Origin: JBFELU01 sp041572755
GTDB lineage: Bacteria > Actinomycetota > Acidimicrobiia > Spongiisociales > UBA11373
Reading direction: 5' to 3'
Assembly: GCA_041572755.1 (NCBI GenBank)
Contig: JBFFRY010000007.1
Coordinates: 1 to 64,000, forward strand
Length of the DNA: 64,000 nt
Position 1 is the stretch's first letter; the number at the start of each line of letters is the position of its first letter. The notes under the pieces are model-generated. The model ran no database searches. It worked only from the letters and a program-made list of their open reading frames with translations, and had not been told where the DNA came from. Of this stretch, positions 26,850 through 35,000 are shown piece by piece. A program made the translations under genes and the position numbers.

Positions 26850-27215
26850 CTAGGAACCTTGGGCCGACCGTGCCCCCCGCAGGAATCGCTCGGCCAAGTT
26901 GCGACGGCGCTGCAGCGGGAGGTGGCGGAACTGCTCCACCTCGGGGGCGGGGGTGATTCCCTCGATCGAGAGGGCGACGAGGCCTGCGTCGCGGAGCCGA
27001 CGCAGGGCACCGGCCAGCTCCTCGTGGCCCGGGACGGCGTGGTTCACCCAATCGCAGGTGGCGGCCAGTTCACCGGCCGTTGTGGTGTCCTCGTGACAGG
27101 ACACTGCGACGAGTACCCAGGCGGCGGCGTCCTTCTTCCCTCTGGGGAGGTCGTCGATGCGGGACAGGAGGTCGGGCCAAGCTCGATCGAAGGCTTCCTC
27201 GTAGCTGAACGCCAT
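26850..27215 (-). CDS. Hypothetical cytoplasmic protein
   Basis: 121 residues with no signal peptide: MAFSYEEAFDRAWPDLLSRI, a WVLVAVSC strand, then DTTTAGELAATCDWVNHAV and LAGALRRLRDAGLVALS, which reads like a small winged-helix domain (helix, turn, helix and a following strand VALSIEG). It might bind DNA, but this is a guess. The ATG at 27213-27215 is nine bases after TAGGAT on the minus strand (27225-27230) and has no obvious ribosome-binding site. It stops with TAG at 26850-26852, while the following frame overlaps it in sense. Confidence 0.6.
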   Translation of the reverse strand: MAFSYEEAFDRAWPDLLSRIDDLPRGKKDAAAWVLVAVSCHEDTTTAGELAATCDWVNHAVPGHEELAGALRRLRDAGLVALSIEGITPAPEVEQFRHLPLQRRRNLAERFLRGARSAQGS

Positions 27216-27247
27216 CCCGGTTGCATCCTAGAGAGGCACCGTGTGCG

Positions 27248-28498
27248 CTACGGCACCAGCGTCGGTTCGATGCCTTCGGCGTCGAACAGGCCCACCCTCT
27301 CCAGGGTCCTCCGCCACGACTCCTCGAGGGCCCAGGTGTTGGGATTGCCGGACGCCAGCCCGGTCGCCACCGCCAGCACCTGCTTGGTCACCGGATCAAC
27401 CCAGGTGGGCGTGAAGCGAACCTCGGTCACCTCGAAGCCCCCATCGGGCCGTTCGGTGACGGTGAGGTGGACGATCACCCCATCCTCGCCGCCCAGCTTC
27501 GAGCCGTCGGGGAGGCCGCGGATGTTGGAGAGGTGGTTGCCCATCCCGTACACGACGATCTTGCCGTTGATGCGGTCGATCGGCTGCACCACGTGGGCGT
27601 GGTGCCCCAGGATGAGATCGATGTCCGGTGAAGCCAGAAGGATCTCTGCCAGACCGGTCTGAGAGCCGTTCGGGGTGGGCTGGTATTCGGTGCCCCAGTG
27701 CAGGCTCACGACGACGAACTCGGCACCCATGAGCCGGGCCTCATCGGCGTCTGCCAGGAGCCGGTCCGCATCGATTCGATCGACCTCCCAGGGCCGGTCC
27801 GATGATCCGGGAACGTTGGTGCCGAGGGTGGCCGAGAGGTGGCCCACCGTGACCCCGGCAACCTGGTACAGGGAAGGCCCCTGCTCCTCCGGCGTGCGGG
27901 CGGTCCCGGCGTGGCCGAGCCCGGCATCGTCGAGCACCTCGAGGGTCTCGGTGATCCCGGTGAACCCCCGGTCGAGTGAGTGGTTGCTCGCGGTGCTGCA
28001 GGCGTCGTAGCCGGTGGCGGCGAGGGCCTCGGCGACCTCGTGGGGGGCGTTGAAGAGCGCCGGGTGGCTCTGCTCGAACTGGTAGAGCAGCCCGGTGTTG
28101 GTCGGTGACAGGGTCCCTTCCAGATGGCAGATCGCCAGGTCGGCGCTCTCGATCCACGCGGCGATGGGTTCGAACAGCGGGGTGAAGTCGTACCCCTCGG
28201 CGGTCCGGGCGGCGAGGGAGATGGCCTCGTGGATCAACACGTCGCCGGAGGCGGCGACGGTGAAGGACCGCCGGGGCGCCGTCGTCGTGGTGGTCGTCTC
28301 CGGTGGTGGGGGTCGGGTGGAGGTCGGCGCCGGAATGGTGGTGGTGGTCGTGGGGGTCGCGCCGATGGTGGCCGGGGTGCGAATCACGGTCGGTGCCGGA
28401 GCGGTGTCGTTGGTGGTGGTGGAGGGCAGCGGCAACGCCTCACCGCTGCACGCGCTCACCAGGAGCGCCGCCATCGCAACCTGTGCCACGCCTCGCAT
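27248..28498 (-). CDS. CapA-family metallophosphatase-fold lipoprotein
   Basis: 416 residues. MRGVAQVAMAALLVSACSGE is a lipoprotein signal with the lipobox VSAC, then a Thr/Pro-rich linker to about residue 75. The CapA/PGA_cap domain follows: VAASGDVLIHEA (metal ligands Asp, His), ADLAICHLEGTLSPTNTG, ASNHSLDRGF, VVSLHWGTEYQPTPNG, DLILGHHAHVVQPI and VVYGMGNHLSN. CapA proteins take part in poly-gamma-glutamate or capsule biosynthesis and related envelope roles. The ATG at 28496-28498 has GGAGG eight nt upstream. No capB/capC genes are adjacent, so its role is uncertain. Confidence 0.9.
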   Translation of the reverse strand: MRGVAQVAMAALLVSACSGEALPLPSTTTNDTAPAPTVIRTPATIGATPTTTTTIPAPTSTRPPPPETTTTTTAPRRSFTVAASGDVLIHEAISLAARTAEGYDFTPLFEPIAAWIESADLAICHLEGTLSPTNTGLLYQFEQSHPALFNAPHEVAEALAATGYDACSTASNHSLDRGFTGITETLEVLDDAGLGHAGTARTPEEQGPSLYQVAGVTVGHLSATLGTNVPGSSDRPWEVDRIDADRLLADADEARLMGAEFVVVSLHWGTEYQPTPNGSQTGLAEILLASPDIDLILGHHAHVVQPIDRINGKIVVYGMGNHLSNIRGLPDGSKLGGEDGVIVHLTVTERPDGGFEVTEVRFTPTWVDPVTKQVLAVATGLASGNPNTWALEESWRRTLERVGLFDAEGIEPTLVP

Positions 28499-28559
28499 CG
28501 GGGTTCCTCCGGGCGCCACCGTAGCGATCGGACCTCGCCGCGCCTGCCATCGGGGGCGC

Positions 28560-29924
28560 TCAGTGGAGGAGGGCCTTGCGCTCCAGAAGCGGCCGGGGAT
28601 CGATGAGGTTCTTGTTGAGCGAGGCGGCCTCGGGGGGCAAGCCCAGTGCCACCGCCATCAGCTGGGTGAAGTAGAGGATGGGCATCGGCTCATCCAGATC
28701 CATCTGGGTCTGGCGCGCATCGAGGTTGGCGTGGCACAGGGGGCAAGCGACGGCGATCAAGTCCGCTCCGGCGGCCCGGGCGTGCTCGATCAGCTCCCCA
28801 CTCAGTTTCAAGACGATGTCCTTGCGGATCAGCGAGTGGACCGCCCCGCAACACGACGTCTTGTACGACCAGTCGCGGACCTCGGCGCCCAGCGCCTCCA
28901 TGAGCCGGTCCATCTCGAGGGGGTCTTCGGGCCGCTCGGCCCCGGTCACATCGGGGGGCCGGGTCATGACGCAGCCGTAATAGCAGACGACCTTGAGATC
29001 GCGGAGGGGGCGTCGCACCGCTCCGGCCAAGGCCTCGGTGCCCACGTGGCTCAGGATCGTGTCCATCAGGGTGTGGACCTCCACCGCATCGGCGGCCGGG
29101 TCCCGGCCGTTGCCCGCCTGGGCGAACTTGTGGCGGCTGAAGCAACCGGCGCACGGCATGGTGACCTCGGAGAATCCGCTCTGACTGATGAGCGAGAGGT
29201 TTTCGATCGGGAGGTCGTGGGCCAGCTCCGGATCGGCGCGGTGGGCCACCGATCCACCGCAGCAGGTCCAGCCCTCTGGCTCGATGAGCGAGATGTCGAG
29301 GGCCTCGCACACGGCCCGGGTCGACCGGTCGAACTCCTTGGCCGTGGAGCTCAGCGAACATCCCGGGTAGTAGGCCACCGCGTCTGTGGCGCCTTCCACC
29401 GGACCCACTTCCTTGGGGCGCTTGGCCTTGTGGGGGAGCAGCGGCAGCCGGCCCTTGCGGAGCAGCTTCATCCCCAGGCCCAGGTCTTCGGTGAGCTTGC
29501 GGGTGCGCAGCTTCATCTCGGCCAGCATCCCCAACTCGTAGGCTCGGCGCCACACCCGGATCTCTCGCAGGAACGCCGAGTTGAACACGTCTGCCTGCGG
29601 GACCGGCGGCTTGATGCCCCGTTCGAGGGACTCCCGGGTCAGGAAGTCCATGATCCCGGCGATGTCGAGGCCCTGGGGGCAGTGGGTGGTGCACGCCTGG
29701 CAGGAGGCGCACAGCCAGGGGGTCTCCGCCTTGAGGGCGATGTCGGCCTGGCCCAGTTGCACCGCCCGCATGATCTGGTTGGGGTTCCAGTCGAACCATT
29801 CCGAGATCGGGCACCCGCTGGTGCACTTCGAGCACTGGTAGCAGAGGAAGACGTTATCCCCGAGCTGGTCCCGGACCCGTTGGGCGAGCCCGGTGTCGAT
29901 GGGCAACATGGCTTCCGTCGTCAT
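28560..29924 (-). CDS. hdrCB: Heterodisulfide reductase-like subunits C and B, fused (HdrCB)
   Basis: 454 residues. The HdrC part holds two [4Fe-4S] motifs, CYQCSKCTSGCP (Cys28, 31, 34, 38) and CASCQACTTHCP (Cys72, 75, 78, 82). From about residue 183 the HdrB part has two CCG domains: YYPGCSLSST...WTCCGGSVAH with CAGC, and CYYGCVMTRP...TSCCGAVHS with CPLCH; these bind the noncubane clusters. The ATG at 29922-29924 overlaps the metF stop (ATGA). In this setting the protein probably passes electrons between HdrA/MvhD and MetFV, not to CoM-CoB heterodisulfide. The C-then-B fusion is less common than separate subunits. Confidence 0.93.
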   Translation of the reverse strand: MTTEAMLPIDTGLAQRVRDQLGDNVFLCYQCSKCTSGCPISEWFDWNPNQIMRAVQLGQADIALKAETPWLCASCQACTTHCPQGLDIAGIMDFLTRESLERGIKPPVPQADVFNSAFLREIRVWRRAYELGMLAEMKLRTRKLTEDLGLGMKLLRKGRLPLLPHKAKRPKEVGPVEGATDAVAYYPGCSLSSTAKEFDRSTRAVCEALDISLIEPEGWTCCGGSVAHRADPELAHDLPIENLSLISQSGFSEVTMPCAGCFSRHKFAQAGNGRDPAADAVEVHTLMDTILSHVGTEALAGAVRRPLRDLKVVCYYGCVMTRPPDVTGAERPEDPLEMDRLMEALGAEVRDWSYKTSCCGAVHSLIRKDIVLKLSGELIEHARAAGADLIAVACPLCHANLDARQTQMDLDEPMPILYFTQLMAVALGLPPEAASLNKNLIDPRPLLERKALLH

Positions 29925-30943
29925 GCAGATGCTCCGGGCTCGGGTCGAGGCAGCAGCCCGGCTCCATCGACGATAGGGCGGACCGCCTCCTCCCATTCGA
30001 TGGCCATCACGTGGACGCCGGCGACGCCTTCGATCTGCCGAATCTCGTTGATGAGGTCGATGCAGATCCGGATCCCTTCTTCCTTCCAGGCGGCGGTCCG
30101 GGCCTTCTTGTCCTCGGGGGTCAGCTCGTCCTTGGACTTGCCGGCCCACTCCGCCCCGGCCTTCGTCATCCGGTCGATCAGGGGGTCGGGAACCAGGAGA
30201 CCGGGGACGTTGTTCACCATGTAGCGGGCCATACCGGGGCTCTTGAGCGGCCCCACCCCGGCCAGGATGTAGGCCTTTTCGTGGAGGCCCATTTCCCTCA
30301 CCTTCTCCATGTAACCGGCAAAGGCGGCAACGTCGTAGATGAGCTGGGTCTGGATGAAGTTGGCTCCGGCGGCCACTTTCTTGGCCAGCCGCATGGGGCG
30401 GTACTCGACCGGGTCGGCGAACGGGGCGGCGGCTGCTCCGACGAAGAAGCGGGGCTCGGCGCCCTCGAACTCCTCACCGCACTGGAACACTTTGTCGTCG
30501 CGCATGGACGCCACCATCTGCACCAGCTGGATGGAGTCGATGTCGAAGACGTTCTTGGCGGTCGGGTGATTCCCGAACTGCTGGTGGTCTCCGGTGAGGC
30601 ACAGCAGGTTCTTCATGCCCAGGGCGTGGGCGCCGAGCAGGTCTGCCTGGATGGCGAGCCTGTTGCGATCCCGGCAGGTCATCTGGATGACCGGCTCCAA
30701 TCCCTCGTCGACCACGATGGTGCCGGCGCCGATGCTCGACATCCGCACGATGGCGGTCTGGTTGTCGGTGATGTTGACGGCGTCGCACGTGCCCTTGAGG
30801 AGGCCGGCTTTCTCCCGGATCACCGCCCCGTCGGCACTCTGGGGCGGCCCCAGTTCGGCGGTGACCGCGAAGTGGCCTCCTCGCAGCAAGCGCTCGAGCT
30901 GCGATCCGGCGAGTTCTCCGTTGGTGGGGGCTTCGGTGACCAT
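29921..30943 (-). CDS. metF: 5,10-methylenetetrahydrofolate reductase, large subunit
   Basis: 340 residues with the MetF barrel: FAVTAELGPPQSADGAVIRE, CDAVNITDNQTAIVRMSSIG, LEPVIQMTCRDRNRLAIQAD, LLCLTGDHQQFGNHPTAKNV, KKVAAGANFIQTQLIYDVAA. It interconverts CH2-THF and CH3-THF. The sequence matches the short acetogen-type MetF that requires a MetV partner rather than the NADH-binding enterobacterial form. The ATG at 30941-30943 follows AGGAG; three bases separate it from metV and its end overlaps hdrCB. The flanking Hdr genes make an electron-transfer complex likely. Confidence 0.94.
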   Translation of the reverse strand: MVTEAPTNGELAGSQLERLLRGGHFAVTAELGPPQSADGAVIREKAGLLKGTCDAVNITDNQTAIVRMSSIGAGTIVVDEGLEPVIQMTCRDRNRLAIQADLLGAHALGMKNLLCLTGDHQQFGNHPTAKNVFDIDSIQLVQMVASMRDDKVFQCGEEFEGAEPRFFVGAAAAPFADPVEYRPMRLAKKVAAGANFIQTQLIYDVAAFAGYMEKVREMGLHEKAYILAGVGPLKSPGMARYMVNNVPGLLVPDPLIDRMTKAGAEWAGKSKDELTPEDKKARTAAWKEEGIRICIDLINEIRQIEGVAGVHVMAIEWEEAVRPIVDGAGLLPRPEPGASA

Positions 30944-30946
30944 GAT

Positions 30947-31630
30947 CTACTCCTGCTCCGCGGCGATCCGGAGGTCGTCTCGGATGATGCGGCGGGGTCC
31001 GCCGTGGCGGGCCGCCTTCCAGTTCTTCGGTGGCTGCGGGTTCACGAGGATCTCGGTCCGACCGACGCTCGAGAGCCGGTCGTGGATCAACTGCCAGGCG
31101 CACGGCGTGGCCGGATCGACCTCGCAGTGGCCGTCCTCCGATCCACCGCACGGCCCGTTGAGCAGCGATTTGGCACACCGGGCGATGGGACAGATCCCGG
31201 CTGTGATCCCGAGGATGCACTCCCCGCAGGCGGCGCAGCGTTCCTCCCACAGCCCCTGCTCGGAGGGCATGCCCAGGAACGAAGTGTCGAGGCCGGGCAC
31301 CACCCAGGCGTCGGGGAAGCGCTCCACCATCGCCTGGACCCCTATCCCGCACGCCAGGGACACCACGACGTCGGCGTCGAGGATCCCTTCTCGCTGCTCG
31401 TCGAGGAACTCCCATTCGCACTGTCGCTGGATGTTGGTGTCGGTGATCGTCTTGGCAGCCCCGTCGAGCTTGGTCGACATGCGCAGCGAGGCGGCCAGGG
31501 TCTCCGCCTCCCGGGCGCCGCCGGCGAAGCAGATGGTGACGCACGTGCCGCATCCCGCCACGAGCACCTTCTCCGCATCGCCGACGAGACCCTTGATCTC
31601 CTCCAGCGGTTTCTGCTCGGCGATGATCAT
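30947..31630 (-). CDS. metV: MetV, zinc/iron-sulfur partner of MetF (methylene-THF reductase C-terminal domain family)
   Basis: 227 residues. It begins MIIAEQKPLEEIKGLVGDAE; a first Cys-rich part (VAGCGTCVTICFAGGAREAE) is followed by the CAACGECILGITAGICPIAR segment and CAKSLLNGPCGG, the usual Cys pattern that binds metal clusters in MetV. The family partners with MetF in acetogens and helps deliver electrons to its flavin. The ATG at 31628-31630 has GGAGGAGGG upstream, itself inside the last codons of the mvhD gene four bases away, so the operon is tightly coupled. The upstream extension of the open frame is not used. Confidence 0.92.
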   Translation of the reverse strand: MIIAEQKPLEEIKGLVGDAEKVLVAGCGTCVTICFAGGAREAETLAASLRMSTKLDGAAKTITDTNIQRQCEWEFLDEQREGILDADVVVSLACGIGVQAMVERFPDAWVVPGLDTSFLGMPSEQGLWEERCAACGECILGITAGICPIARCAKSLLNGPCGGSEDGHCEVDPATPCAWQLIHDRLSSVGRTEILVNPQPPKNWKAARHGGPRRIIRDDLRIAAEQE

Positions 31631-31634
31631 CGGC

Positions 31635-32063
31635 TCACCCTCCTCCGCTCTCGGCGCCACGAAGTGGGTTGGGCCCCATCTCCGCAATCCGCTCGGTCAT
31701 GTCGGTGGCGGCGGCGACGAACTCCGCCGCCATGGCGGCCGACATGTTGAACATCTCGACCCGTTCCCGTTCCAAGCCGATCTCGGCGAGCAGGTCCTGC
31801 ACGCGTGCGATCCTCTTCCTGGCCTTCACATTACCTTCCAGGTAATGGCAATCACCGGGCAGTCACCCGGCCGCCATGACGCCGTCCACGCCCTCCTCGA
31901 AAGCGAGGAGCACGGTCAGCACATCGATGCGGCCGGTGCACGGCACCTCGACGACCTTCACCGCCGAGGGGTACTGCATGCGCAGGCCCCCGGCCAGATC
32001 GGCGGCCGCATAGGCACAGTGCTCACAGCAATAGGCCACGATGTTCAACTGGTCGTCGCTCAT
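31635..32063 (-). CDS. mvhD: MvhD/FlpD-family electron-transfer subunit, predicted selenoprotein (TGA at 31863-31865 read as Sec)
   Basis: A continuous 142-codon reading frame is interrupted by one in-frame TGA (codon 67). Before it: VAYCCEHCAYAAADLAGGLR, VVEVPCTGRIDVLTVLLAFE and DGVMAAG. After it: LPGDCHYLEGNVKARKRIAR and ERVEMFNMSAAMAAEFVAAA, ending in GPNPLRG. These halves join into an ordinary MvhD/FlpD subunit, whose family reads GCHxGDCHY at this place; the TGA replaces the first Cys. A hairpin just after it fits a bacterial SECIS. The ATG overlaps the hdrA stop (ATGA), metV starts four bases after the stop. MvhD carries a [2Fe-2S] cluster and links HdrA to partners. Read as a selenoprotein, not a pseudogene, because sequence and operon remain intact. 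Confidence 0.85.
31829..31865 (-). promoter_or_regulatory. Predicted bacterial SECIS element after the mvhD TGA codon
   Basis: In the mRNA the UGA (31865-31863) is followed after 22 nt by a hairpin: CAUUACC (31847-31841) pairs perfectly with GGUAAUG (31835-31829) around the five-base loop UGGAA. Bacterial SECIS elements are expected to have an apical loop 16-37 nt after UGA with a G among the first two loop bases, and this one meets both conditions. It lies inside the coding sequence, as bacterial SECIS elements do. SelB binding is an inference. Confidence 0.75.
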
Positions 32064-35000
32064 CGAGATGGCGCTCCTATCGAGTCCAGAGGTATGAAGC
32101 CTTCAGGGGCGTGACCGACCAGGGCGGCCACCTTGGCGGTGGCCTGGGAGTCGGTGTAGTGCATCAACTGGATGGCGTGGCCCGGGCACTCCGCCACGCA
32201 AACCCCGCACCCACGACAGATGGCGGCCTCGATGGTGGCCGCCCCGAGGATGCCACCGATGCCGGGCTGACTCGCATCGATCCGGGGCACGCCGAAGGGG
32301 CACACCCGCACGCAGGTCAGGCATCCGGTGCACAACTCGTGGTCGACCACCGCAACCTGCCCACCGGCCAGCAGCGTGTCCTTGCTGAGAACCCGGGCGG
32401 CTCTGGCGGCCGCGGCCTGAGCCTGGATCATCGTCTCGTCCGACAGCTTCGGGTAGTGGGCCATCCCGGCCATGAACACCCCGGCGGAGGAGAAGTCGAC
32501 CGGCCGCAGCTTGACGTGCGCCTCCAAGAAGAAGCCGTCGGCGTCGATGCTGCATTTGAAGAAGTTGGCCAGTTCGTCGCTGTCGTCGCGGGGCACGACC
32601 GGCATGCTCAGCACCACCAGATCGGGCTCGAGCTCCATGGCCCGATCGAGGATCGGATCTCGGGCCCGCACCTGCAGCGATCCGTTGGCTTCCACCACCG
32701 GCTTCTCGTCCGGGTCGTAGTGGACGAAGAGCACGCCCTTGGACCGCGCCTCGGTGTAGGACCGCTCCTTGAACCCGTACACCCGAATGTCGCGATAGAG
32801 CACCACCACCTGGGCGTCGGGCTTGCGCTCCTTGAGCGCCAGGGCGTTCTTGAGCGCGATCGTGCAGCAGATGCGGCTGCAGTACTGCTCGGCCGGACCG
32901 ACACATTGGATCATCACGACCGAATCGGGGACGTCACCGGCTTCGAGGCGCTGCTCGAACTCCTGCTGGGTGACGATGCGGGGGTCGGTGCCGTAGCCGT
33001 ACTCCGGCCCCCGGTACTCCCGGCCACCGGTGGCGAGGATCGTCACCCCGTGATCAATCGAGACGCGGGCGCCGTCGGCCTTCTCCACGGTGCTCGTGAA
33101 ATTGCCCATGAACCCCGAGGAACCGACCACCCGGCTCCCGAGATGGATGTCGACCAGCGGGTTTCGCTCGACGCGGCCGGACAGTTCGGCGAGGAGATGC
33201 TGGGGCTGCTTGCCCTGGAACGGCATCCGCACCCTGCCGAGGTTGCCGCCGAGCGTCTCCTCGCGTTCGACCAGGTCGACCGGGTAGCCCTGGTCGGCAA
33301 GAGAAGCTGCAGCGGTCATGCCGGCGACCCCGCCGCCCACGACCAGCGCCCGTTTCGTGACCGGGACCTCGAAGGTGTGTTGCGGTTCCAACAGGGCCGC
33401 CCGGGCCACGGCCATGCGCACCAGGTCCCGTGCCTTGGCGGTGGCGGCCTCGTTGTCGTCGGAGTGCACCCACGAGCACTGATTGCGGATGTTGGCCATC
33501 TCGAAGAGGTACGGATTGAGGCCGGCACTGCGCAGCATGTCACGGAAGAGCGGGCCGTGGGTCAGCGGGGTGCAACTGGCGACGACCACCCGGTTGAGCT
33601 GCTGCTCCTGGACCTGTTCGGCGATGTGCTTCACGCTGTCCTGCGAGCAGGTGTAGAGGTTGGCCTCCGCATAGGCCACCCCGGGCAGATCCCCGGCGTA
33701 TTCGGCCACGTCGGGGACATCCAGGTACCCGCCGATGTTCGACCCGCAGTGGCACACGAACACGCCGATCCGCAGGGCCTCATCGGTGATGTCCCGTTCG
33801 TCCGGGAAGCTGGGGTCGGTGGTGAGAGAGAAGCGAGATTCGCCGAGTCGGGTGGCGGCGGCGGCCGCCGCCCCGCTCGCCTCGATGACCGACTCGGGGA
33901 TGTCCTTGGGCTCCCGGAAGGGCCCGACGGCGTAGATGCCGGGCTTGCTGCTCTCGAGCGGGTTGAACTGGGCGGTGTGGCAGAAGCCGTACTCGTCGAG
34001 CTCGATGCCGAGGCGGGTGCCGAGCTCCTTCACCGAATCGGAGATCTCCATGCCGACCGACAGCACCACCAGGTCGAAGGGCTCCTCGTGGAGCCGGCCG
34101 GCCTCGTCGTTGTAGCGGACCAACAGATCCTTGGTCGCCGGATCCTCCCGCAGTCCGCTGATCCGGCACCGGGTGTACTCCACGCCGTAGCGATCCCGGG
34201 CCCGCTCGAAATAGCTCCAGTAGCCCTTGGAGAACGCCCGCATGTCCATCATGAACACCTGGATGTCGAGGTCGGGCTCGTGCTCCTTGGCCATGATCGC
34301 TTCCTTGGTGGCATACATGCAGCACACCGCCGAGCAGTAGTCCCGGGTCTGGTCGCGTGACCCGATGCACTGGAGGAAGGCGACCCGTTTCGGCTTCTCA
34401 TGATCGGACGGCCGGACGACGTGGCCGGTGGTCGGTCCCGAGGCCGACAGCAGGCGTTCGAACTGCAGAGCCGTGATCACGTTGGGGTAGCGACCGAGCC
34501 CGTACTCCTCGGCGAGCTCGGCCTTGTAGATCTGGTAGCCGGGAGCCAGGATCACCGCACCGACATCGATCTCGGAGACCGTGGCGATCATGTCGTGGTC
34601 GACGGCGTTGACCCCGCAGGCAAAGGCACAGCTCATGCACTCCGAGCACACTCCGCAGGCCAGGCATCGGGAGGCTTCGGCCCGGGCCGATTCGTCGTCG
34701 TAGCCCCGCTCGATCTCGGCAAATGAGTGAATCCTCTCGAGCACCGGCAACTCGGGGAGCGGCACCCGGGGGCGGCGCTCGATGCGGCCCGAGGCCACTC
34801 GCCGCGCCAGCTCCTCGTCGGTGGGTCGCGCCACCGGGACTTCGGGTGGCGGTGGCGGCTCGAGATCCTCCCCCTGCAGGTAGCGGATGAGTGAGGCCGC
34901 CGCCTTGTGGCCGCTGTCGACGGCTTCGATGACGAACGAAGTGCCGGAGACGCTGTCTCCGGCGGCGAACACCCCTGGGCGGCTGGCGGCCAGGGTGTGA

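Noticed and set aside
31863..32063. Free-standing 66-aa gene and a separate 64-aa gene at 31635-31829
   Set aside because: They are in one frame, meet at a single TGA, and together form a complete MvhD-family protein, so they are reported as one selenoprotein gene.
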